Shown piece after piece: positions 1-5,403 of a DNA stretch of 6,618 bases. The translations under genes and the position numbers were made by a program. Source of the DNA: an uncultured Bacilli bacterium. Lineage in GTDB: Bacteria > Bacillota_I > Bacilli_A > RF39 > UBA660. The stretch lies in contig CANQXB010000055.1 of NCBI GenBank assembly GCA_947627805.1, positions 1-6,618 of the forward strand. Reading direction: 5' to 3'. The stretch's first letter is position 1; each line of letters starts with the position of its first letter. The notes under the pieces are model-generated. The model was not told the DNA's origin, ran no database searches, and saw only the letters and a program-made list of their open reading frames with translations.

Positions 1-1677
1 CCTACAGTTTTATTTACAACTGCCGGAATGCATCCTTTAGTGCCTTATTTACTTGGGACTAAACATCCGAGCGGTAATCGTCTTACCGATGTTCAAAAAT
101 GTATTAGAACTAGTGATATTGATGAAGTTGGTGATGCTTCGCATTTAACATTTTTTGAAATGCTTGGTAATTGGAGTTTAGGAGATTATTTTAAAGAAGA
201 AGCCATAAAGTTTAGTTTTGAATTTTTAACTAGTGAAGAATATTTAGGAATTCCTAAAGACAAATTATATTTTTCCGTTTTTAGTGGTGATGATGAGGCT
301 CCAAGAGATAATGAATCATATAATATTTGGCGCAGTTTAGGAGTCGAGGAAAGTCATTTATTTTTCTTACCTAAAGAAAATAATTTTTGGATTTTAGGTA
401 GTGGTATAGGCCCTTGTGGTCCCGATACCGAAATGTTCTATGACACAGGTAAACCTGCTTGTGGACCAAATTGTAGTCCCGCTTGTGATTGTGGTAAATA
501 CTTAGAAATTTGGAACGATGTCTTTATGGAATATTACCGCGATGAAAAAGGTAATCTTACGAAACTTGCTCAACAAAATGTCGATACAGGTATGGGTTTA
601 GAAAGAACTATTACGGTTTTAAATAATTTAGAAAGTGTTTATGATTCTGATATCTTTAAAAGTACCCGGGAAAAATTAGAAGAATTATCAGGTTTAAAAT
701 ATGAAGATAATAAAAAATCTTTCCGTATTATTATGGATCATGTTCGGACTAGTACCTTTATTTTAGGAGATGATCATGGAATTACCCCAAGTAACATTGG
801 TGCTGGTTATGTTTTAAGAAGACTTTTAAGAAGAGCCATTAGACATTTAAAGAAATTAAATATTAATGAAAATGTTTTACAAGATTTAGCTAGTCTTTAT
901 GTTACAGAATATCAAGACATTTACCCAGAGCTTTTAAGAAATAAAGAAGTTATCTTTAGAGAATTAGAAAATGAATATACCAAATTTAGTAAAACTCTTA
1001 AAGATGGGGAAAGATTATTCTATAAAACTATCAAACATTTAGAAGGTGATACTTTAAAAGGAGAAGATGCCTTTAAATTATTTGATACTTTTGGTTTTCC
1101 TATTGAAATGACCGAAGAATTAGCTGAAGAAAATAACTTAAAAGTTGATATTGAAGGATTCAATAGAAGTTTTAAAGAACATCAAGATAAATCAAGAACT
1201 ATTGATGCTGGTTCTTTCAAAGGTGGTCTTGCTGATACGTCAATGGAATCAACTAAATATCATACTTTAGCCCATCTTTTACTTGCTACTTTACAAGAAA
1301 TCTATGGGAAAGATGTTATTCAAAAAGGTTGTAATATAACTAGTGAAAGAATTCGCTTTGATTTTAACTGTGATCATAAACTTACCGATGAAGAAAAGGA
1401 AAGAATTGAAAATCGGGTTAATGAAATGATTAAGACTAATACCCCAGTTACCTGGAAAGAAATGTCTTATGAAGATGCTAAAAAAGAAGGAGCGCATGGC
1501 ACATTTGAAAATAAATATGGAGAACTAGTTAAAGTTTATACCATTGGTAATTTATCAAAAGAAATCTGTGGTGGACCTCATGTGGAAAATACAGGAGTTC
1601 TTGGTCACTTTAGAATTACTAAAGAAGAGTCCTCTAGTGCCGGTGTAAGAAGAATTAAAGGAGTTTTAGAAGATTAA
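1..1677 (+). CDS. alaS: Alanine--tRNA ligase, compact form, 5' end outside window
   Basis: Class II aminoacyl-tRNA synthetase that charges tRNA-Ala in the cytoplasm and hydrolyses mischarged Ser/Gly-tRNA-Ala. The frame is open from base 1 and begins inside catalytic motif 1 (PTVLFTTAGM), so by comparison with E. coli AlaRS about 34 N-terminal residues are missing; ATG 28 is internal. Visible signatures are TFFEMLGNWSLGDYF, the Cys-rich GPCGPDTEMFYDTG...CGPNCSPACDCG stretch, IWNDVFMEY, GMGLERT and the motif-3 region GYVLRRLLRRAIRH. The editing site is present as HTLAH (bases 1261-1275) and CGGPH (1567-1581), that is HxxxH plus CxxxH. The protein ends directly after SSSAGVRRIKGVLED, so the C-Ala domain is absent. 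The spacing between FGFPIEMTEE and HTLAH is also too short to hold the usual beta-barrel with its PFYAESGGQ-type motif. Estimated full length is about 590 residues, against about 870 for the standard bacterial form. The product call is certain; the resemblance to short forms in Patescibacteria is from memory of that family. Confidence 0.97.
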   Translation, partial: PTVLFTTAGMHPLVPYLLGTKHPSGNRLTDVQKCIRTSDIDEVGDASHLTFFEMLGNWSLGDYFKEEAIKFSFEFLTSEEYLGIPKDKLYFSVFSGDDEAPRDNESYNIWRSLGVEESHLFFLPKENNFWILGSGIGPCGPDTEMFYDTGKPACGPNCSPACDCGKYLEIWNDVFMEYYRDEKGNLTKLAQQNVDTGMGLERTITVLNNLESVYDSDIFKSTREKLEELSGLKYEDNKKSFRIIMDHVRTSTFILGDDHGITPSNIGAGYVLRRLLRRAIRHLKKLNINENVLQDLASLYVTEYQDIYPELLRNKEVIFRELENEYTKFSKTLKDGERLFYKTIKHLEGDTLKGEDAFKLFDTFGFPIEMTEELAEENNLKVDIEGFNRSFKEHQDKSRTIDAGSFKGGLADTSMESTKYHTLAHLLLATLQEIYGKDVIQKGCNITSERIRFDFNCDHKLTDEEKERIENRVNEMIKTNTPVTWKEMSYEDAKKEGAHGTFENKYGELVKVYTIGNLSKEICGGPHVENTGVLGHFRITKEESSSAGVRRIKGVLED

Positions 1678-1690
1678 AACTTCTTTTTTT
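1659..1690 (+). terminator. Intrinsic terminator of alaS
   Basis: A 10-bp stem (1659-1668 with 1675-1684, one G-U pair) has the 6-nt loop GAAGAT and is followed by six T residues (1685-1690). The alaS stop codon TAA (1675-1677) lies in the right arm, so termination is built into the end of the gene. This supports the short C-terminus as the true end of the protein rather than a frameshift. Confidence 0.88.
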
Positions 1691-1697
1691 AAGGCAT

Positions 1698-1779
1698 AAA
1701 AAAACTCTGCCACTACGAACAATATTCCAAAAGAATCCTGTTCCAACGTCCGAGACGAATAGTGGTACGAGTTCTTTAT
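1698..1779 (-). ncRNA. Predicted small structured RNA, about 82 nt, family not recognised
   Basis: Read on the minus strand, this segment has all parts of a stand-alone small RNA gene: a promoter (TTGACA, 17 nt, TAATAT) ending about 7 nt before the predicted start, a self-complementary body, and a 3' stem running into seven U residues (complement of 1698-1704). The fold I see is a three-way junction. The closing stem pairs 1703-1707 with 1769-1773, then 1710-1715 with 1760-1765 after a 2x3 internal loop. A second arm pairs 1717-1721 with 1739-1743, capped by 1724-1727 with 1733-1736. A third arm is 4 bp, 1747-1750 with 1754-1757, with a 3-nt loop. It lacks the SRP RNA GGAAG core, tRNA geometry and hammerhead core motifs. 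It is convergent with alaS, whose own terminator lies just beyond. Function unknown; it could also be a repeated intergenic element. Confidence 0.62.
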
Positions 1780-1785
1780 AAACCA

Positions 1786-1814
1786 ATATTATCATATAAA
1801 AAATTTAATGTCAA
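1786..1814 (-). promoter_or_regulatory. Sigma-A-type promoter of the minus-strand small RNA
   Basis: On the minus strand a perfect -35 box TTGACA (complement of 1809-1814) is followed by exactly 17 nt and TAATAT (complement of 1786-1791, 4 of 6 matches to TATAAT). The predicted start is near 1779, just before the closing stem of the RNA. No gene lies downstream on this strand before the alaS region, so the only product it can serve is the small RNA. Confidence 0.66.
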
Positions 1815-1830
1815 ATTTAATCTATGTCCT

Positions 1831-1847
1831 AAACTTGTCAAAAGTTT
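1831..1847. promoter_or_regulatory. Inverted repeat over the -35 box of the pilin operon promoter
   Basis: AAACTT and AAGTTT arms of 6 bp are separated by 5 nt (GTCAA). The left arm and spacer contain the TTGTCA -35 element (1835-1840), so a dimeric protein bound here would compete with RNA polymerase. The arms are short and AT-rich, so chance is possible. An operator role is inference only. Confidence 0.3.
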
Positions 1848-1863
1848 TCTGATAAGTTATAAT
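1835..1863 (+). promoter_or_regulatory. Sigma-A-type promoter of the pilin-like operon
   Basis: TTGTCA (1835-1840) is followed by a 17-nt spacer and a perfect TATAAT (1858-1863), placing the start near 1870. The leader is then about 16 nt and carries the ribosome binding site AAGGAAGTG (1871-1879), 6 nt before ATG 1886. The promoter is back to back with that of the minus-strand small RNA; the two -35 boxes are 20 nt apart. Confidence 0.75.
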
Positions 1864-1885
1864 TAATAATAAGGAAGTGGCATAG

Positions 1886-2458
1886 ATGAAGAGAAATGGT
1901 TTTGTCTTTATTGAAACAATTATTGCAATTGTTGTTTTAACTAGTTCTTTACTTTTAATCTATTCTTCTTTTACCCATTTATATGAAAGTGAAAAAACGC
2001 GAGTATATTATGATGATGTGGCTTTTATTTATCGGACCCATTATTTAAGAGATGAAATTGCTTCTTTAAATATTATGCCTATTATAAGAGAACTCGAAAA
2101 TAATAATGATAAATATTTTCAAGTAATTGGCATGGACACTAAAGATTTATTTATTAATAATGAAAATGAGGGAAATTTTTTAAATAAACTAATGGAAGCT
2201 TTAGAAGTAAAACAAATGATTATTTTAAAAAATAATAAAATAGATAATTTAAAAAAATGTAATAGTAAATGTAGTTTAGATAAAGAATGTCCTGAATATG
2301 AAGATTGTAATTATTTATATCTTACTTTAGATGAAGAATTTATTGATTATTTAAAGACTATTTATGTCGAAGACCCTTCTTCCTATGTTTTAGGAGTTTC
2401 TTATGAATCATGTCAAAATGAGCATTGTCAAAATTTTTATAGTTGGGTAAGTGTGTAA
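1886..2458 (+). CDS. Type IV pilin/pseudopilin-like protein, first of three
   Basis: A 190-residue membrane-anchored protein with a class III (prepilin) signal: short basic leader MKRNG, predicted prepilin-peptidase cut G5/F6, Glu at mature position 5 (residue 10), then a hydrophobic helix of about 20 residues (TIIAIVVLTSSLLLIYSSF). In known systems this helix packs into a pilus or pseudopilus core (type IV pilus, type II secretion or ComG DNA-uptake machines). The mature domain is acidic and has six cysteines (125, 129, 135, 141, 176, 181), four of them clustered in a 17-residue loop, suggesting disulfides outside the membrane. The start at ATG 1886 is set by AAGGAAGTG just upstream and by the need for a short leader. 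It leads the operon, with only 2 nt between its stop and the next ATG. No assembly ATPase or platform protein lies in the window, so the machine cannot be named. Pilin-like class is likely; function is inferred. Confidence 0.8.
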   Translation: MKRNGFVFIETIIAIVVLTSSLLLIYSSFTHLYESEKTRVYYDDVAFIYRTHYLRDEIASLNIMPIIRELENNNDKYFQVIGMDTKDLFINNENEGNFLNKLMEALEVKQMIILKNNKIDNLKKCNSKCSLDKECPEYEDCNYLYLTLDEEFIDYLKTIYVEDPSSYVLGVSYESCQNEHCQNFYSWVSV

Positions 2459-2460
2459 AG

Positions 2461-2832
2461 ATGAAGAAAAATGGTTTTATATCAACATCCTTAATTTATA
2501 CTTTCTTTATTATTTTCTTAACTCTTTTAGTTTTTGTTATTTCTTCTTATTCCAAAACAAGATTTTTACTTAATGAATATAAAGATAAAATTAAAGAAGA
2601 ATTTTCTGATATTAATACTTTAGATATTAATTTATATTTTAAAGTATGGAATGAAGAAACAAAAGAATATGAATTAGAATATAATATGCCTAAAGAAGGT
2701 TATATATATAAAAGTGATTTAAGTTATTGTGAAAATGGTTCCACAGTTAAATATGAAAATGAACTGGTTTATGTAATACCTAAGCAAAAAGACCGTTGTT
2801 ATGCTTATTTTGCTAAAGATATAGAAGGATGA
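2461..2832 (+). CDS. Short pilin-like protein lacking Glu5
   Basis: A 123-residue protein with a leader like its neighbours (MKKNG/FISTS) and a long hydrophobic segment (residues 11-28). It is probably another pilin-like subunit or a protein that joins the same assembly. Mature position 5 is Ser (residue 10), not the usual Glu; B. subtilis ComGG also has a GF junction without Glu5. I chose ATG 2461 over the in-frame TTG 2443 because it gives the standard short basic leader and a 2-nt gap after the upstream stop, although the ribosome binding site is weak and translational coupling is likely. After a helical stretch (31-50), the C-terminal half (58-123) looks like a small beta domain with two cysteines: C90 in SYCENGS and C113 in DRCYAYF. 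The gene ends in TGA overlapping the next reading frame. Pilin-like membership is moderately sure; specific role unknown. Confidence 0.68.
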   Translation: MKKNGFISTSLIYTFFIIFLTLLVFVISSYSKTRFLLNEYKDKIKEEFSDINTLDINLYFKVWNEETKEYELEYNMPKEGYIYKSDLSYCENGSTVKYENELVYVIPKQKDRCYAYFAKDIEG

Positions 2833-2837
2833 TGGCT

Positions 2838-3446
2838 ATGTTAAATAATAAAGGAATGTCTTTAATGGAAATACTTGTAAGTATAGTTTTAATTAGTGTC
2901 GTTTTAGTCTTTTTATTTAATCTTCTTATTGATTTAAAAAATGAATCTAAAAATAATGACTATGCTTATAATAATCAAATAAATAGAACAGAATTTATTT
3001 ATAATGTGGAAAATGATTTACAAAGATATAAATTAGTAAGTATTAAAGATAATTCAACTTTTGAAAATTTAAAAATTGAATTAAATTATCAAATAGATGG
3101 CGAAATTAAAAAAGCCATAATTGAAACAAATATAAATGAAGATACTTCTTATTTAAAATATCAAGGCCTAAATGAAAATTATACTTATAAAATGAATGGA
3201 GCGGAAATAAATCCTTGTACTTATTTTACTTCTTATATTGATGAAATAACTAATGAATATTATTTTAAATTAAATATATTTATCTATAATAATCCTTATC
3301 ATGAAAGAAATAATTTAAATTATAATAATAAATTAGATGATATCGAAATTAGTTATGTAGGTAATTTAAGTAATGTTACCGAAGAAGATGATAATTTAAT
3401 TAGAAATAATTATACTAATGAGAAGATAGGTGCTTGTGCTAATTAA
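2838..3446 (+). CDS. Type IV pilin/pseudopilin-like protein, third of three
   Basis: A prepilin-like protein of 202 residues from this start. Leader MLNNKG, cut predicted at G6/M7, Glu at mature position 5 (residue 11), then a hydrophobic helix (ILVSIVLISVVLVFLFNLL, residues 12-30). The mature part is rich in Asn, Tyr and Glu and has two cysteines (127 and 200), the second three residues from the C-terminus. In-frame ATGs exist at 2829, 2832 and 2838; I prefer 2838 because AGGA (2826-2829) sits 8 nt before it, while the other two have no spaced ribosome binding site. A start at 2829 would add three residues and overlap the upstream TGA by 4 bp. The last 51 bp overlap the 3' end of the opposing ylbJ-like gene. 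The pair of canonical pilin signals here and in the first gene supports a minor-pilin operon; the machine served is unknown. Confidence 0.8.
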   Translation: MLNNKGMSLMEILVSIVLISVVLVFLFNLLIDLKNESKNNDYAYNNQINRTEFIYNVENDLQRYKLVSIKDNSTFENLKIELNYQIDGEIKKAIIETNINEDTSYLKYQGLNENYTYKMNGAEINPCTYFTSYIDEITNEYYFKLNIFIYNNPYHERNNLNYNNKLDDIEISYVGNLSNVTEEDDNLIRNNYTNEKIGACAN

Positions 3447-4322
3447 TATTTGATAAAGGCGCCCTTTTAAAAAATGAGAATATGCTATTTTTGTCTCATT
3501 TAATATTTCTAAGACTTGGGTATGAATTGAAAGACCAGCAAAAGAAATAATAATTAAAGCTATTATTTCTTTTTTAATACTTAAAATATTTAAAAGAGGT
3601 AAAGTATTAAGGGCATTACTTATTTCTAGAAAACCTTTTAATAATATTTCTAAAGGAAGATTTAACTTAAAAATAGTTAAAAGAAGATTACTAATTATTA
3701 AGTAAAAGATAATGGAACCTAAAATCATTAAAAGAGTATTAAGACTTTTTTTAATAGCAGTAGGAAGAATGAAAAAAAGATTAGTTTTAGATGAATTTGG
3801 TTTTGGATTACAAGAATAATTAGGTTTATTTCCTCTTACCAAAAAAGCAATAATTAGATTAGAAATAAATAAGGTCATAATTATTTTTAAAGTAATTGTT
3901 TGATTAAAACTTAAATTTAAAATGGTATATAAAAAGAGGGGATTAGGAAAATAAGTATAATAAATTAATTTATTGGCATCTTCTAAAGTGATTTGAGCAT
4001 CCTCAAGCATTTCTTTTAAAATGTAGGCATTTCCAGGAGTACCACTAAAAATAGAAAGAATAAAAGCTAAAGAAGATGAGGAGGTTATATGCCATAATTT
4101 ATTAAATAGAGGTCCAATTAACTTATTTAATAATTCTAAAGCCTTAGTTTTAATAATAATTTCATTTATAATAAACATAATAAAAAGAGAAGGAAAGACT
4201 TTAGTAAGCCATATATTGGTGGCCTCAACTACTGTCTTACTTAAAATATAATTATATTTAAAAAAGATTAAAATAATTAAAAAGAGTAAAAATAAAGAAA
4301 AAATTTTTTTTAGATTATTCAT
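3396..4322 (-). CDS. ylbJ: YlbJ-like polytopic membrane protein (nucleoside-recognition/Gate domain)
   Basis: A 308-residue, very hydrophobic protein with roughly eight membrane segments or re-entrant helices: near 7-22, 37-56, 84-95, 128-138, 145-162, 183-190, 196-218, 252-262 and 290-306. Motifs match the YlbJ/SpmA-type family from memory: VFPSLF (42-47), SGTPGNA (93-99, compare SGYPxGA), FPNPLF (125-130, compare NPSPMF) and FAGLSIHTQV (261-270, compare GGLSIHAQV). B. subtilis YlbJ is about 400 residues and is linked to sporulation; this form is about 100 shorter. The biochemical substrate of the family is not established. ATG 4322 is preceded by GGAG (4330-4333) at 7 nt. The gene diverges from ylbL, its usual neighbour in Bacillus. 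Its 3' end runs 51 bp into the converging pilin-like gene. Family assignment is fairly sure; a sporulation role here is not shown. Confidence 0.82.
   Translation of the reverse strand: MNNLKKIFSLFLLFLIILIFFKYNYILSKTVVEATNIWLTKVFPSLFIMFIINEIIIKTKALELLNKLIGPLFNKLWHITSSSSLAFILSIFSGTPGNAYILKEMLEDAQITLEDANKLIYYTYFPNPLFLYTILNLSFNQTITLKIIMTLFISNLIIAFLVRGNKPNYSCNPKPNSSKTNLFFILPTAIKKSLNTLLMILGSIIFYLIISNLLLTIFKLNLPLEILLKGFLEISNALNTLPLLNILSIKKEIIALIIISFAGLSIHTQVLEILNETKIAYSHFLKGRLYQILISTSTYLLISIIISN
3455..3501 (+). terminator. Possible weak terminator of the pilin-like operon, inside ylbJ
   Basis: Just after the third pilin stop there is a small hairpin (AAAGG, CGC loop, CCTTT; 3455-3467). Next comes a perfect 8-bp inverted repeat (AAATGAGA at 3472-3479 with TCTCATTT at 3494-3501, 14-nt loop). 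Neither is followed by a good T tract, and both lie inside the coding sequence of the opposing gene, so the base pairing may be incidental. They are nevertheless the only hairpins near the operon end. Confidence 0.27.
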
Positions 4323-4346
4323 AAAACGACTCCAAAGTGCTATAAT
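4318..4346 (+). promoter_or_regulatory. Extended -10 promoter of the ylbL operon
   Basis: TGC plus a perfect TATAAT (4338-4346) forms an extended -10 element, with a partial -35 TTCATA at 4318-4323 and a 17-nt spacer. The start is predicted near 4352-4354, at the edge of the AGGTGA ribosome binding site (4352-4357), so the mRNA leader would be only about a dozen nucleotides. The -35 box covers the ylbJ start codon, so the two divergent genes share their control region. Confidence 0.6.
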
Positions 4347-4356
4347 GAATTAGGTG

Positions 4357-4385
4357 ATAATAAATTGATTAATAAATTATATGAA
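4357..4385 (-). promoter_or_regulatory. Candidate promoter for the ylbJ-like gene
   Basis: On the minus strand TTCATA (complement of 4380-4385), 17 nt, then TATTAT (complement of 4357-4362) would start transcription near 4350, leaving about 28 nt of leader with the GGAG site. It lies within the start of ylbL and overlaps its ribosome binding site region. The sequence is AT-rich, so a chance match is possible. Confidence 0.33.
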
Positions 4386-5372
4386 AATATGAAAAATTTT
4401 TTGAAAGAAAATTATCGTTTTTTAATTTTTTTATGTTGTTTAATTTTAGTTTTAACTTATGAATTTCCTTATATTATTTATAGAACGGGAGGAACTATTC
4501 CTTTAAGTGAAAGAGTGGAAATAGAAAAAGAATATGAAGAAGAAGGAACGTTATCAATGAGTTATGTTACCGCCAGTAAAGGGACTTTGCCTTTCATTTT
4601 AATGTCTTTTGTTCTTCCAGATTGGGATTTAGTTCCTTTAGAAGATGTTACTGACAGTGGTTCTTATGATAATGTGATTGAAGTTGGAAGAGAATATATG
4701 GATGAAGGAATTGATAATGCGATTATTTCGGCTTTTCGCTTGTCAAATTATAAAATTGATATCACCAAGTCTATTAATAAAGTTATTTATTTAAGTGAAG
4801 AAGCCCAAACTAATTTAAAAATTGGTGATGAAATTGTTAAAGTTAATGATAAAGAAATAAATGATATTACTGAATTACAAGAATATATCAATACTTTAGA
4901 AGAAGGAAAGAATGTCAAAATTCAAGTTTTAAATGATGGTAAAGAATATACAAGAGAAGCTAAAATTTATCAAGCGGAAGATGGTAGTTTAAAAATTGGG
5001 GTTGCTTTTCATACTACTTATGAATATAAAACCGAAATTCCGGTATCGGTAAAAATGAAAGATAGTGAAGCTGGTTCGAGTGGTAGTTTTATGATGAGTT
5101 TAGCAATTTATAATGCTTTAACTGAAGAAGATATTACGAAGGGTTTAAATATTGTCGGAACAGGCTCCATTACGAGTGATGGAGTTATTGAAGAAATTGG
5201 AGGAGTTAAATACAAAATTTTAGGAGCTTCTAAAAAAGGAGCCGATATTTTCTTCTGTCCTGATGAAAATTATGAAGAAGCTAAAAAAATTAAAGATGAA
5301 AGAAATTTAAAAATTGAACTCGTTAAAGTTCATACTTTAGAAGAAGCAATTAATTATTTAAAAAATAAATAG
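4365..5372 (+). CDS. ylbL: YlbL/SepM-type membrane-anchored PDZ-Lon (S16) protease
   Basis: A 335-residue protein with one N-terminal membrane anchor (about 17-35), a linker domain, a PDZ domain (about 133-205; LKIGDEIVKVND is its core) and a C-terminal Lon-type Ser-Lys protease domain (about 225-335). The domain should face outward and cut exported or membrane substrates; B. subtilis YlbL helps remove the division inhibitor YneA and streptococcal SepM processes a peptide signal. Protease signatures are SSGSFMMSLAIYNALT, GTGSITSDGVIEEIGGVK and GADIFFCP. The catalytic pair is predicted as Ser239 (second Ser of GSSG) and Lys282 (GGVK). The nucleophile motif reads GSSGSFM instead of the usual GPSAGLM. 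The start is TTG 4365, chosen because AGGTGA lies 7 nt upstream; the next in-frame ATG would cut eight residues. It is followed at 31 nt by the Ig-like protein gene, probably co-transcribed. Confidence 0.92.
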   Translation: MINKLYENMKNFLKENYRFLIFLCCLILVLTYEFPYIIYRTGGTIPLSERVEIEKEYEEEGTLSMSYVTASKGTLPFILMSFVLPDWDLVPLEDVTDSGSYDNVIEVGREYMDEGIDNAIISAFRLSNYKIDITKSINKVIYLSEEAQTNLKIGDEIVKVNDKEINDITELQEYINTLEEGKNVKIQVLNDGKEYTREAKIYQAEDGSLKIGVAFHTTYEYKTEIPVSVKMKDSEAGSSGSFMMSLAIYNALTEEDITKGLNIVGTGSITSDGVIEEIGGVKYKILGASKKGADIFFCPDENYEEAKKIKDERNLKIELVKVHTLEEAINYLKNK

Positions 5373-5403
5373 TTTATGTTAAACTTAAAATAAGAGGTTA
5401 AGA

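Noticed and set aside
1291..1497. 68-codon open frame on the minus strand inside alaS
   Set aside because: It is fully antisense to strongly conserved AlaRS editing-domain codons, with no ribosome binding site or recognisable protein. It is a shadow frame.
1698..1779. SRP RNA, tRNA, hammerhead or 6S RNA
   Set aside because: There is no GGAAGGAAGCAG-like SRP core, no 7-bp acceptor plus T-loop, and no CTGATGA/GAAA hammerhead core. The length and bubble layout do not fit 6S RNA.
1747..1780. T-box-like GTGGTAC segment on the plus strand
   Set aside because: It lacks the rest of the AGGGTGGNACCGCG element, has no specifier stem and no following terminator/antiterminator, and the downstream genes are not tRNA synthetase or amino-acid genes.
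1655..1795. Open frame of 46 codons on the minus strand spanning the small RNA
   Set aside because: Its ATG (1795) lies upstream of the predicted transcription start, inside the promoter, with no ribosome binding site. The frame crosses an RNA-like fold and both terminators and ends in the alaS coding region. The structured RNA explains the segment better.
2443..2460. Upstream TTG start for the middle pilin-like gene
   Set aside because: It would add six residues, overlap the previous gene and lengthen the leader. ATG 2461 gives the standard short basic prepilin leader.
2456..2840. Alternative genetic code with TGA as Trp
   Set aside because: All Trp codons I inspected are TGG, and the TGA ending the middle pilin-like gene sits exactly at the junction with the next gene, as expected of a real stop.
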